Below are positions 43,221-51,567 of a stretch of DNA of 64,000 nucleotides, in pieces (position 1 is the first letter of the stretch; each line of letters starts with the position of its first letter). Both the position numbers and the translations under genes were made by a program. Below the pieces are notes generated by a model. That model was given only the letters and a program-made list of their open reading frames with translations. It did not search any database and was not told the origin of the DNA. Origin of the DNA: Streptococcus henryi DSM 19005. GTDB taxonomy: Bacteria > Bacillota > Bacilli > Lactobacillales > Streptococcaceae. The DNA lies in assembly GCF_000376985.1 (NCBI RefSeq), contig NZ_AQYA01000033.1, positions 1-64,000 on the forward strand, given 5' to 3'.

Positions 43221-43601
43221 ATGATTTCAATTTTACCCAATTCCCTGATGAGTGTGGTGACTATGCTAATGGTCAGACTTTACTTATTAGAGAACCAACA
43301 AATTTTAAAAATAAAAGTAATTCTTGGATATTATCCTTGTAAAACGTTTGCACCTAGCACTTATTTTATCATAAAATCAAGATTCCTCACAGCAGAACAG
43401 ATGCACTCCTATCTGAAGGATATTCGACAAAGATCCCAATTAGCTACGATTATTATTATCGGTAAAGATATCAATTACGAAGAACTCTTTAAAAATCATT
43501 ACCGTGTTTTTGGAGTCATTGACACTAGCGACAAGTTCTCATTACGAGACATTCGAAAACAAATCAACGATTGCCTAGATGCTATCTACTCAACAAACTA
43601 A
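43221..43601 (+). CDS. receiver-like protein without phospho-acceptor (pseudo-receiver)
   Basis: A 126-residue soluble protein that I do not recognise by name. Its second half aligns with the BlpR receiver: LKDIRQRSQLATIIIIGKD with ARQIRNKDPYAIIVFVTTH, and FGVIDTSDKFSLRDIRKQI with SALDYIDKELSAENFEKRI. Where BlpR has FFLD59, this protein reads FIIK, and the N-terminal acidic pair is missing, so it cannot be phosphorylated in the usual way. There is no DNA-binding domain. It is driven by the blp boxes and divergent from blpS. It may bind BlpR, BlpS or BlpH and modulate the circuit (inference). Confidence 0.6.
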   Translation: MISILPNSLMSVVTMLMVRLYLLENQQILKIKVILGYYPCKTFAPSTYFIIKSRFLTAEQMHSYLKDIRQRSQLATIIIIGKDINYEELFKNHYRVFGVIDTSDKFSLRDIRKQINDCLDAIYSTN

Positions 43602-43608
43602 AAAAACA

Positions 43609-43690
43609 GCCCAACCATTTCTGGTCGGGCTATTAGTGTCGTCAAAAATTCATTTATTTTTAGGAAATGGCAGAGCAGCTCTGCTATTTT
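43609..43690 (+). terminator. two hairpins after the pseudo-receiver gene
   Basis: AGCCCAACC-6 nt-GGTCGGGCT (about 43610-43633) and AAATGGCAGAGC-A-GCTCTGCTATTT (43665-43689) followed by TTC. The second contains an AATAGCAGAGCT motif and is close enough to cvpA to act for convergent transcripts. Confidence 0.55.
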
Positions 43691-43707
43691 TCAAAAGCCT
43701 AAATAGT

Positions 43708-44259
43708 CTATTTCAAAATCATGCTTACCCAAAAGTGTTTGATTAATGCTGTTAAAATCGGGAAGCCATTGATTAAGAAAGTAATAAAAGGATTACTGTA
43801 TAGGAGATTCTGTACAAATGCCATAGGAATGGTTGCCAAAGTACTGAAGCCTAGACTCATAAAAATTAGAGTCAATAAGACACCTAATAAACCGCTGATA
43901 AGATGAGCTGGGGTACGGTCAAAATAATCAATAGGAGCAAAATGCACAAAAATGCCTAGTAAACGCATCACTAAATAGCTTGCAAAAAAGACCAGACAGA
44001 ATGCGACACCTGCATAGTAAACATAGTGCAGGTCAAAAAGCGCTACTTCCTTAAAGAAGTAAACACTAGCTCCCTCAGCAGGATTGGAATAGGGAACCCA
44101 CAGCGTAATCGCTTCTGCTACTTTTTGATAGAAGCGCGTTGCCACAAAAAAGGACAAAATGACTCCTAGAGTATAGAAGCCCTGCAAAATAATGCCACGG
44201 CTATATCCGATATAAAAACTCCAAACTAGGATTAGTAAAATCAAGAGTGATAACATCAT
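43708..44259 (-). CDS. cvpA: CvpA family membrane protein
   Basis: A 183-residue integral membrane protein of the colicin V production/CvpA family with four helices (LSLLILLILVWSFYIGYSRG and others). The precise function is unsettled. CvpA proteins are linked to envelope stress and septation. The ATG overlaps the zapA stop by one base, so the two form an operon. Conservation next to zapA in streptococci suggests a cell-envelope or division role rather than bacteriocin production. Confidence 0.82.
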   Translation of the reverse strand: MMLSLLILLILVWSFYIGYSRGIILQGFYTLGVILSFFVATRFYQKVAEAITLWVPYSNPAEGASVYFFKEVALFDLHYVYYAGVAFCLVFFASYLVMRLLGIFVHFAPIDYFDRTPAHLISGLLGVLLTLIFMSLGFSTLATIPMAFVQNLLYSNPFITFLINGFPILTALIKHFWVSMILK

Positions 44260-44567
44260 TATTCCTCATCAGTCTCTGGTTGACTTGCTTTTTCCTGTAA
44301 ATCATCAATTGCCCTTAGGCGCAATTCTTGCAACTCTTTTTCCATTGCTTCAACTTCAATCTCACGAGATAATTGTGTTGAGAGAGAATTAATGGTCATT
44401 AAAATCGCTAATGTTTCATTGTCAGCTTGGGGAAGTTTTTCTTTGATAGCATTGTATTTTTCTTTGGCTACACGCTCAACTTCTTCCATGAATAAATTAT
44501 CTTTGTCTGTTGTCAAGGTTAGCGTTTTTTCACCAAATGTAAATTTGTAACGATTCTTGTTTTTCAT
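44259..44567 (-). CDS. zapA: cell division protein ZapA
   Basis: A 102-residue coiled-coil protein that bundles FtsZ at the septum. The N-terminal beta region (RYKFTFGEKTLTLTTDKDN) and the long helix (LAILMTINSLSTQLSREIEV...) match the family. A GAGGTG site lies 5 nt upstream. Divergent from rnhC, as commonly seen in streptococci (rnhC/zapA/cvpA/mutS2 neighbourhood). Confidence 0.88.
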   Translation of the reverse strand: MKNKNRYKFTFGEKTLTLTTDKDNLFMEEVERVAKEKYNAIKEKLPQADNETLAILMTINSLSTQLSREIEVEAMEKELQELRLRAIDDLQEKASQPETDEE

Positions 44568-44780
44568 ACAGTCACCTCTTTTAGCATTATACCTTAAAAT
44601 AAGGATTTCGTAAAATTTTGCCCCTTTTTCTAGTAAAAATCAAGTTTGGTAATGAACTATTGCGCTTACTTTTGGCATTACATTTTAGAAGCAAATCCTC
44701 ATCTGAATTATGCTGAATACGGCTTAAAAATTTTCCTCTAAGTTTTAAAGTCAGTTCCAAAAACTTTGACAATTTTATGA

Positions 44781-44786
44781 TAAAAT
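44781..44786 (+). promoter_or_regulatory. rnhC extended -10, probable leaderless transcript
   Basis: TGATAAAAT (extended -10) ends 7 nt before the rnhC ATG, so transcription should start at or next to the A of the start codon. No SD is present. Confidence 0.6.
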
Positions 44787-44793
44787 AATAAGC

Positions 44794-45711
44794 ATGAATA
44801 CTTTTGTTGCCACACCTGATAAAGAAACTTTGGATAATTTAAAAACACAGCTGCAAGCTCAACAGATTGCCAACAACAATCCTTATGTTGCCTTTGCTGC
44901 CAGAATTGAGAAAGCTACGCTTCTTATTTATACTTCTGGAAAACTTGTCATCCAAGGTAATGCTGCGAACTCAGTGGCTCAAAAGTTAGGCTTAATGACA
45001 GCTCTGGAAAGCTCTGCTATGTCTAATAGCTCTGCTTCTAAAGTATCTCAAAATTTGGCGCTTGTTGGGTCAGATGAAGTGGGAAATGGTTCCTATTTTG
45101 GAGGGATTGCTGTTGTAGCAAGTTTGGTAAGACCTGAGGATCATGCTTTCCTTAAGAAGTTGGGAGTGGATGATTCTAAAAATTTGAATGACATCAAAAT
45201 TCGTCAAATTGCTCCTATCTTAGAAGAAAAAATTCCTCACAAAGCTCTGCTATTGTCCCCAAATAAATACAACCAAGTTGTTGGTAAGGGAAAACGTCAT
45301 AATGCCGTCTCTGTTAAAGTAGCGCTCCACAATCAGGCGCTTTACCTGCTTCTTCAAGAGGTGGAAAAGCCTGATAAAATTGTTATCGATGCTTTTACCA
45401 GTCAAAAAAACTACGAAAAATATGTCAAAGCTGAGGCCAATCAGTTTAATAATCCTCTGACTTTTGAAGAAAAAGCTGAAGGAAAATATCTTGCTGTAGC
45501 TGTCAGCTCAATCATTGCGCGTAATCTCTTCTTGGAAAATCTTGAAAAACTCAGTCAAGAAACGGGTTATCAGCTTCCAAGCGGAGCCGGCAGCAAATCA
45601 GATAAAGTTGCCAGTCAAATCCTTGCGGCCTATGGCATGGCAGGATTAGAACACACAGCTAAATTACACTTTGCGAACACACAGAAAGCGCAAGCACTAT
45701 TAAATAAATAA
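44794..45711 (+). CDS. rnhC: ribonuclease HIII
   Basis: Cuts RNA in RNA-DNA hybrids. The 305 residues have an N-terminal TBP-like substrate-binding domain (about 1-85) and a catalytic domain beginning [15 protein letters not shown] with the acidic DE pair, later [11 protein letters not shown] and [10 protein letters not shown]. The frame and length are normal. No ribosome binding site precedes the ATG, which sits 7 nt from an extended -10. It contains one AATAGCAGAGCT motif. Confidence 0.95.
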   Translation: MNTFVATPDKETLDNLKTQLQAQQIANNNPYVAFAARIEKATLLIYTSGKLVIQGNAANSVAQKLGLMTALESSAMSNSSASKVSQNLALVGSDEVGNGSYFGGIAVVASLVRPEDHAFLKKLGVDDSKNLNDIKIRQIAPILEEKIPHKALLLSPNKYNQVVGKGKRHNAVSVKVALHNQALYLLLQEVEKPDKIVIDAFTSQKNYEKYVKAEANQFNNPLTFEEKAEGKYLAVAVSSIIARNLFLENLEKLSQETGYQLPSGAGSKSDKVASQILAAYGMAGLEHTAKLHFANTQKAQALLNK

Positions 45712-45724
45712 GGACTATTAGAAT

Positions 45725-46318
45725 ATGAAACAATTTCTCAGAGAATGGGGACTTTTTATCCTCTTTATGCTTGTTTTCGGCCTAAGCCGTTTGTTTGTTT
45801 GGCAGCCTGTTAAGGTTGACGGACACTCTATGGACCCAACTCTTGCTAATAATGAACGCCTGATTGTCCTTAAAACAACATCAATTGACAGATTTGATAT
45901 TGTCGTTGCAAGAGAAACTGAAAATGGTCAAACAAAAGATATTGTGAAACGTGTTATCGGTATGCCTGGTGATAAAGTGACCTATAAAGATGATGCACTC
46001 TATATTAATGATAAGCTTGTCCAAGAAGCCTACTTAAGTGCTTACCAAAAAGCCTTTAAAGCAGATAAGCTCCAAAGCACCTATTCATACAATACTTTGT
46101 TCCAACAATTAGCACAAACCTCTCAAGCTTTCACTACTGATGCTCTTGGAAACACTGAATTCACTGTTGAGGTTCCAGAAGGAGAGTACTACCTTTTAGG
46201 AGATGACCGTATTGTGTCAAAAGATAGTAGAGAAGTTGGTACCTTTAAAAAATCTGCTATTATCGGTGAAGTTAAATTACGTTTTTGGCCATTAAGTAGT
46301 TTTGGAAGTGTTGAATAG
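45725..46318 (+). CDS. lepB: signal peptidase I
   Basis: Membrane serine protease that removes signal peptides of secreted proteins. The 197 residues have one N-terminal anchor (WGLFILFMLVFGLSRLFVW), the catalytic Ser in VDGHSMDPTL and the catalytic Lys in DIVKRVIGMPGD, with GDDRIVSKDSREVG near the end. It is 13 bp after rnhC and cotranscribed. Confidence 0.95.
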   Translation: MKQFLREWGLFILFMLVFGLSRLFVWQPVKVDGHSMDPTLANNERLIVLKTTSIDRFDIVVARETENGQTKDIVKRVIGMPGDKVTYKDDALYINDKLVQEAYLSAYQKAFKADKLQSTYSYNTLFQQLAQTSQAFTTDALGNTEFTVEVPEGEYYLLGDDRIVSKDSREVGTFKKSAIIGEVKLRFWPLSSFGSVE

Positions 46319-46379
46319 ACTTCTCTAAATCTTAGAATTCATTTTCTACACTGCCACTACAATTATGATATTAAGAATT

Positions 46380-46408
46380 AAGGAGCTAGGACGTTTTGCC
46401 CAGCTCCT
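46380..46408 (+). terminator. terminator between lepB and recD2
   Basis: AGGAGCTAGG pairs with CCCAGCTCCT, followed by TTC. A moderately strong rho-independent structure. Confidence 0.7.
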
Positions 46409-46429
46409 TTCAAATAGTAAGGAATAGAT

Positions 46430-48886
46430 ATGGAAGTCTCATTTTCAGGAACAATTGATCGCATTATTTTTGAAAATGCTAGTAATTTTTTTAAAATTCT
46501 TCTCCTAGAGATTGATGATACTGATGCCCAAGATTACGATGATTTTGAAATCATTGTTACTGGTACCATAGCTGATGTTATTGAAGGGGAGCAGTACACT
46601 TTTTGGGGCGAATTAACTCAGCATCCCAAATACGGAGAGCAGCTCAAAGTCACGCGCTACGAACGTGCTAAGCCAACTTCTTCTGGGCTGGTTAAATATT
46701 TCTCAAGCGACCATTTTAAAGGTATCGGGAGAAAAACTGCTGAAAAAATCGTTCAGCTCTACGGCGATAATACCATTGATAAAATTCTTGATGACCCTAG
46801 TCAGCTTGATCAAATCTCTGGTTTATCCAAGGTCAACAAGGAAGCTTTTATTGCCAAACTCAAACTCAATTACGGCACGGAACAAATTCTTTCCAAGTTG
46901 GCTGAATATGGCTTAACTAATCGTGTTGCCGTTGAAATCTTTAACAAATATAAAGAAGAAGCCTTGGACATTGTCCAAGCCAATCCTTATCAGCTAGTTG
47001 AAGATATCCAAGGGGTTGGCTTTAAAAGTGCAGATAGCTTAGCTGAACAACTGGGAATTACTGCCGATTCTCCTCAGCGTTTTCGCGCAGCTATTGTCCA
47101 TAGCCTCTTTGAACTGTCAATTGAGGGAGGCGATACTTATGTTGAGGCGCGTGATTTATTAGAACATGCCATTATCATGCTGGAGGAAGCACGTCAAGTC
47201 GAACTGGATCCTGCCAGTGTTGCTCAAGAACTGACTACCCTAATTGCAGAAGACAAGGTTCAAAATATTGAAACTAGAATTTTCGATAATACTCTATTCT
47301 ATGCTGAAGCCGGAATTAAGAAGCATTTGACTCGAATTATGGACACACCTGTTGCTGACCACTATTCAGATGACAAACTTTCCGATGAAATTGACCGTGT
47401 TGAAGAAGATTTTGGTATTCACTATGATGATATTCAAAAAAATGCCATCAAACAAGCCTTAAATAGTAAAGTATTCATTCTGACAGGCGGTCCAGGAACT
47501 GGTAAAACAACTGTTATCAACGGTCTAATCAACGCTTACGCCCACCTCCACCGCATAGACCTCAAAAAGAACGATATCCCAATTGTCCTTGCTGCTCCAA
47601 CGGGACGAGCCGCCCGTCGTATGAATGAGTTAACTGGCCTACCCGCAGCAACCATTCATCGTCATCTGGGACTTAACGGTGACAACGATTACCAATCAAT
47701 GGATGATTATCTGGACTGCGACCTCATCATCATAGATGAATTCTCCATGGTAGATACTTGGTTAGCCAACCAGCTTTTCAGCGCCATTTCCTCAAACACT
47801 CAAGTTATTATCGTAGGTGACAGTGACCAGTTGCCTTCTGTCGGACCTGGCCAAGTCTTGGCAGATCTTTTAAAAATAGCAGAGCTGCCACAAACTGCCC
47901 TCAGAAAGATTTTTCGACAATCAGAAGATTCGACAATCGTTACCCTAGCAGCCCAGATGCGAGAAGGGGTGTTACCAACTGATTTTACACAGAAAAAGGC
48001 AGACCGTTCTTTCTTTGAAGCACAGAGTCAACATATCCCGACCATGGTGCAAAAAATTGTCAGCTCTGCTATTAAAAGCGGAATCGCCCCTCAAGAAATT
48101 CAAATCTTAGCACCAATGTATCGAGGACAAGCTGGTATCAATACCCTAAATAATCTCATGCAAGATTTATTAAATCCATTAGCAGACGGTAACGAGTTCC
48201 TCTTTAACGACATTAAATTCCGTCGAGGAGATAAAATCCTGCATCTGGTTAATGATGCTGAGCTAAATGTTTTCAATGGAGATATCGGTGTCATTACCGA
48301 TTTGATTCCTGCAAAATACACGGAGTCTAAACAAGATGAAATCTACATGGAATTTGACGGTACTGAGGTCATCTATCCACGAAATGAATGGCTGAAAATC
48401 ACACTTGCTTATGCCATGTCTATCCACAAATCACAGGGTAGTGAATTCCAAGTTGTGATACTGCCAATCACGCGCCAGAGCGGACGTATGTTGCAGCGTA
48501 ACCTCATCTATACAGCCATCACACGTTCTAAGAGTAAGCTAGTCATGCTTGGAGAAATCTCTGCCTTTGACTACGCTGTTAAAAATGAAGGCTCAAAACG
48601 TCAAACTTATCTTGTGCAACGTTTTACAGGAAGTGATCTAGCTAGCGAATCCCTTTCACAAGATTCTAATGAAATATCAGCAGACAGTCTAGAAGAAGCT
48701 GCTCCACAATCAAGTGAAACTGAAGAAACTAGTAAGTCTTTATCCACAGAACAGGTCACACTTGATTTAGAAGATCAAGTAAACACAGACGAACCTGAGA
48801 CATATACACTGACTGAAAAGAATATTTTCCTTATTGATCCTATGATAGGCATTAATCAGGAAGATATTGATACATTTTTTAAATAA
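46430..48886 (+). CDS. recD2: RecD2 5'-3' DNA helicase
   Basis: SF1B helicase of the RecD2/TraA type, involved in repair and replication-fork restart, without RecBC partners. The 818 residues have an N-terminal OB-like and HhH region (GIGRKTAEKIVQLYG), Walker A TGGPGTGKTT, motif II IIDEFSMVDT and the UvrD-like C-terminal motifs (AYAMSIHKSQGSEF, IYTAITRSKSKL). A variable acidic tail follows. It holds two AATAGCAGAGCT motifs. SD AAGGA. Confidence 0.95.
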   Translation: MEVSFSGTIDRIIFENASNFFKILLLEIDDTDAQDYDDFEIIVTGTIADVIEGEQYTFWGELTQHPKYGEQLKVTRYERAKPTSSGLVKYFSSDHFKGIGRKTAEKIVQLYGDNTIDKILDDPSQLDQISGLSKVNKEAFIAKLKLNYGTEQILSKLAEYGLTNRVAVEIFNKYKEEALDIVQANPYQLVEDIQGVGFKSADSLAEQLGITADSPQRFRAAIVHSLFELSIEGGDTYVEARDLLEHAIIMLEEARQVELDPASVAQELTTLIAEDKVQNIETRIFDNTLFYAEAGIKKHLTRIMDTPVADHYSDDKLSDEIDRVEEDFGIHYDDIQKNAIKQALNSKVFILTGGPGTGKTTVINGLINAYAHLHRIDLKKNDIPIVLAAPTGRAARRMNELTGLPAATIHRHLGLNGDNDYQSMDDYLDCDLIIIDEFSMVDTWLANQLFSAISSNTQVIIVGDSDQLPSVGPGQVLADLLKIAELPQTALRKIFRQSEDSTIVTLAAQMREGVLPTDFTQKKADRSFFEAQSQHIPTMVQKIVSSAIKSGIAPQEIQILAPMYRGQAGINTLNNLMQDLLNPLADGNEFLFNDIKFRRGDKILHLVNDAELNVFNGDIGVITDLIPAKYTESKQDEIYMEFDGTEVIYPRNEWLKITLAYAMSIHKSQGSEFQVVILPITRQSGRMLQRNLIYTAITRSKSKLVMLGEISAFDYAVKNEGSKRQTYLVQRFTGSDLASESLSQDSNEISADSLEEAAPQSSETEETSKSLSTEQVTLDLEDQVNTDEPETYTLTEKNIFLIDPMIGINQEDIDTFFK

Positions 48887-48994
48887 GAGGAATTGCAGTA
48901 GCTATTTTGTCAAAAATGCAAGTATTTTAATGCTAAATCCTTCAAATGACAGAAAATACTTTACTTTCTCATAATTTATGGTAAACTATCTGTA

Positions 48995-49011
48995 TTGTAT
49001 TAATAATACAA
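48995..49011. promoter_or_regulatory. perfect palindrome at a promoter
   Basis: TTGTATTAATAATACAA (7-bp arms) lies about 10 bp downstream of an extended -10 (TGGTAAACT, 48979-48987) and 27 bp before the next gene. Position and symmetry are those of a repressor operator; the regulator is unknown. Confidence 0.5.
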
Positions 49012-49038
49012 AAAATGAAAATTTTAGGAGACCGATCT

Positions 49039-49506
49039 ATGATTTCATATGAAAAAGTAAAGCAATCTTTTCGCAGTTTTACAATTGTTAACATTGTCCT
49101 TAATGCAATCTTGACAGTTCTCTATATCTTTGGAATTTTTGGGATTTTCATTATCAAAATGAATCTTGATAATCCAGAATTTACTGCACTCTACACAGAA
49201 GAGCAACTGGCAGCCCTCAAATCGAGTGTTACTCCTTTTGCCATTTTTACAACTGTTCTTTATATTGCCATAGCTATTGCTATCATTGTTTTGAGCGCCA
49301 TCAACCTTTCTAAAGCTAAAAAAGATTTAGAGCTCAGCTATATCCCACATTTTATGGGAACTGCTATTGCTGTATTTAATATTATTTTTAGTTTTACTAA
49401 TGGTTTTTCTCTAACTACAATCTTGATGCAATCAGCCTTCATCGCTCTTTACTTCTACACCTATACACGTGCTAAGACTCTTAACAACAGAGAAATTGAA
49501 GAATAA
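49039..49506 (+). CDS. four-helix membrane protein of unknown function
   Basis: A 155-residue protein with four hydrophobic helices (IVLNAILTVLYIFGIFGIFI, FTTVLYIAIAIAIIVL, GTAIAVFNIIFSFT, AFIALYFYTYTRA). A short extracytoplasmic loop lies after helix 1. The start at 49039 is set by AGGAG 8 nt upstream. Monocistronic, with a palindromic site in its leader and a terminator after it. No family recognised. Confidence 0.65.
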   Translation: MISYEKVKQSFRSFTIVNIVLNAILTVLYIFGIFGIFIIKMNLDNPEFTALYTEEQLAALKSSVTPFAIFTTVLYIAIAIAIIVLSAINLSKAKKDLELSYIPHFMGTAIAVFNIIFSFTNGFSLTTILMQSAFIALYFYTYTRAKTLNNREIEE

Positions 49507-49513
49507 AAAAATA

Positions 49514-49545
49514 ACTTCCCTTCTAAGACAGATAGGGAAGTTTTT
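49514..49545 (+). terminator. terminator shared with dinB
   Basis: AACTTCCCT pairs with AGGGAAGTT, with TTTTT on the + side and an A-run on the other. It separates convergent genes. Confidence 0.8.
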
Positions 49546-49566
49546 GATTCTTATGAAGATTTTCTT

Positions 49567-50664
49567 TCAATACAAGTCAAGTGGAATATCAATTTTTCCA
49601 TCTTCCAAACCAGTTACAGTCACACCCAGCAGACGAATTCCTGCTGGGTTTTCATCTAGACTGTCGTAGATTGAACGAGCAGACTGGTTAATAAGATCAA
49701 AATCCGACGTTACATCATCCAGAGTCACACGCTTGGTGAGAGTTGAAAAATCTGCATAACGCACCTTTAAAACGACTGTTCTTCCGACCTTCTTATTCTT
49801 TTTAAGCGTCTCAGTCACTCGCTGAGCATTGCGAGAAATCTCAGCCTTAATATCAGCTTCATCATAAAGTAATTTCCCATAAGTTCGCTCACTGCCAATC
49901 GACTTACGTACCCTGTCAGCCCTGACTGGCGAATTAGAAATGCCCCTAGCTTTTCGATACAAATCGTAGCCAAAACGTCCAAAATGATCAATCAACTCCC
50001 ATTCCGATAACTCTAACAAATCTGCACCACTGTAGACGCCTAATTCATGTAATTTTTCAACTGATTTTTTACCTACGCCATGAAATTTTTCGATTGGAAG
50101 TTTTTCTAAAAATGCTTGCGCTTCTTCTGGCAAAACCAAAGTCAGACCGCGCGGCTTTTCAAAATCCGACGCTAGTTTGGCTAAAAACTTGTTATAAGAA
50201 ACACCAGCAGAGCAGGTCAAATGCACTTCTTTCCAGATATCATATTGAATCATCTTTGCAATTTTGACAGCTGATTTGATGCCCTGCTTATTTTCAGTAA
50301 CATCCAGATACGCCTCATCAATTGACATAGGTTCTACTAAATCAGTATATCGCTTAAAAATCTCACGGATTTGGTAACCTATTTCCCTGTATTTGCGATG
50401 GTTTCCAGAAATAAAAATAGCCTGAGGGCATCGTTCAAATGCCTCTTTTGAAGACATAGCCGAATGAACACCGAATTTCCGTGCTTCGTAATTACAAGTA
50501 GAGACAACACCGCGGCCACCAGATTTACGAGGATCTGCACCAATAATAACAGGCTTTCCTTTAAGTTCAGGATTATCACGCTCCTCAACCGCAGCAAAAA
50601 AGGCATCCATGTCAATGTGGATAATTTTACGTGATGTGTCGTTAATCAACGGAAAAATTAACAT
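49567..50664 (-). CDS. dinB: DNA polymerase IV
   Basis: Y-family translesion polymerase. The 365 residues have the metal motif [14 protein letters not shown], the steric-gate region and [10 protein letters not shown], then HhH and little-finger domains ([32 protein letters not shown]). It lacks an obvious beta-clamp peptide at the very end. It follows the membrane gene at 50682 by 17 bp and is probably cotranscribed with it. Confidence 0.95.
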   Translation of the reverse strand: MLIFPLINDTSRKIIHIDMDAFFAAVEERDNPELKGKPVIIGADPRKSGGRGVVSTCNYEARKFGVHSAMSSKEAFERCPQAIFISGNHRKYREIGYQIREIFKRYTDLVEPMSIDEAYLDVTENKQGIKSAVKIAKMIQYDIWKEVHLTCSAGVSYNKFLAKLASDFEKPRGLTLVLPEEAQAFLEKLPIEKFHGVGKKSVEKLHELGVYSGADLLELSEWELIDHFGRFGYDLYRKARGISNSPVRADRVRKSIGSERTYGKLLYDEADIKAEISRNAQRVTETLKKNKKVGRTVVLKVRYADFSTLTKRVTLDDVTSDFDLINQSARSIYDSLDENPAGIRLLGVTVTGLEDGKIDIPLDLY

Positions 50665-50681
50665 GAAGCCTCCTTAAAGTC

Positions 50682-51341
50682 TCAAAGCATGAATAAAATA
50701 GTCACAATAATAAAAGTTTTCTTATAGTCTTTATTGACCAAAAGATAGACACTACCAAATAAAAAGCCTGCTAAACAGGTCATGATACCTGTCAAAACAC
50801 TGCCTTTTGACAAAATGTGCATCAAGCCCCAAGTCAGCCCAAGTAAAATACCGCCATAAGGGATTTTATCATTTTTAAACCAGGTTTCAAAAGCCTTTTG
50901 CCCAAAAACCAATACTAAGGAAATCAAAAAACTTTCAGCAATATAATAGAGGTATTGGAAGATAAACTTTAACCAACCTAAGCGCTGGAATTCAAGGAGA
51001 ATTTTGAAGCCATTCCAGTCCCAGTATTGCACAAGCATAACTAGAACGAAACTCAAAGCAATCGCTAACCATTGCCAAGGTAATATTTCCTTTTTTTCAC
51101 TACTTAAGAGATTAAAGCCTGTCTGTTTCTTGGCCAAAGCAATGATAGCTAAGCCTATACCCAGCCAACCTAGGCTTGTTATGGTCCAGTGAGCAATCAT
51201 CTGCAAAGTGCTTGCCTGACTGAGAGTAATACCCAAGAAATTCTCAACAATAACCAAGACAATTTCAAATAGAAAGGCAGCTGTTGCATACAGAGCTAGC
51301 CACAAAAAAGTAAAACCTGTAACATTGTTGTTTTTCATCAT
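50682..51341 (-). CDS. CPBP-like membrane protein, degenerate active site
   Basis: A 219-residue polytopic protein with six to seven helices. The end (YIAESFLISLVLVFGQKAFE, ILLGLTWGLMHILSKG) resembles CPBP proteins in layout. The usual EExxxR pair is reduced to one Glu (AESFLISLVLVFGQ), so catalysis is doubtful. It has a promoter with TTGGAT-18-TATAAT (51378-51407) and precedes dinB. Function unknown. Confidence 0.6.
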   Translation of the reverse strand: MMKNNNVTGFTFLWLALYATAAFLFEIVLVIVENFLGITLSQASTLQMIAHWTITSLGWLGIGLAIIALAKKQTGFNLLSSEKKEILPWQWLAIALSFVLVMLVQYWDWNGFKILLEFQRLGWLKFIFQYLYYIAESFLISLVLVFGQKAFETWFKNDKIPYGGILLGLTWGLMHILSKGSVLTGIMTCLAGFLFGSVYLLVNKDYKKTFIIVTILFML

Positions 51342-51377
51342 GAGAGACCTCCTTTAACTTTGCAATTTCCTAATTTT

Positions 51378-51407
51378 ATTATACTCCTTTTCATCATTTT
51401 CATCCAA
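51378..51407 (-). promoter_or_regulatory. promoter of the membrane gene / dinB unit
   Basis: Minus strand TTGGAT (51402-51407), 18 bp, TATAAT (51378-51383). Confidence 0.6.
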
Positions 51408-51487
51408 ATTTTCATATTTATAGGACAGTTAGAGCATTCTTAAAAAACTGTACTACAAAAGAATGTACAAATTGTCAAACATTTTGT

Positions 51488-51516
51488 TTTAGAAAACGCT
51501 TCCTGTATGATAAACT
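51488..51516 (+). promoter_or_regulatory. pflB promoter with cre
   Basis: An extended -10 TGATAAACT (51508-51516) is preceded by a cre-like TAGAAAACGCTTCC (51490-51503) over the -35 region, suggesting direct CcpA control of pyruvate formate-lyase. Confidence 0.65.
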
Positions 51517-51567
51517 ATAGTTGTAAATGTAACAGATGTCCTGTTACTAGATTTAAGGAGAAATAAA

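Noticed and set aside
43708-44259. CvpA as part of the bacteriocin island
   Set aside because: Despite the family name, it is coupled to zapA, has no blp box and is conserved with housekeeping neighbours.
44587-44772. Minus-strand frame between zapA and rnhC
   Set aside because: No SD, it covers the rnhC promoter region, and its composition is unlike a real protein.
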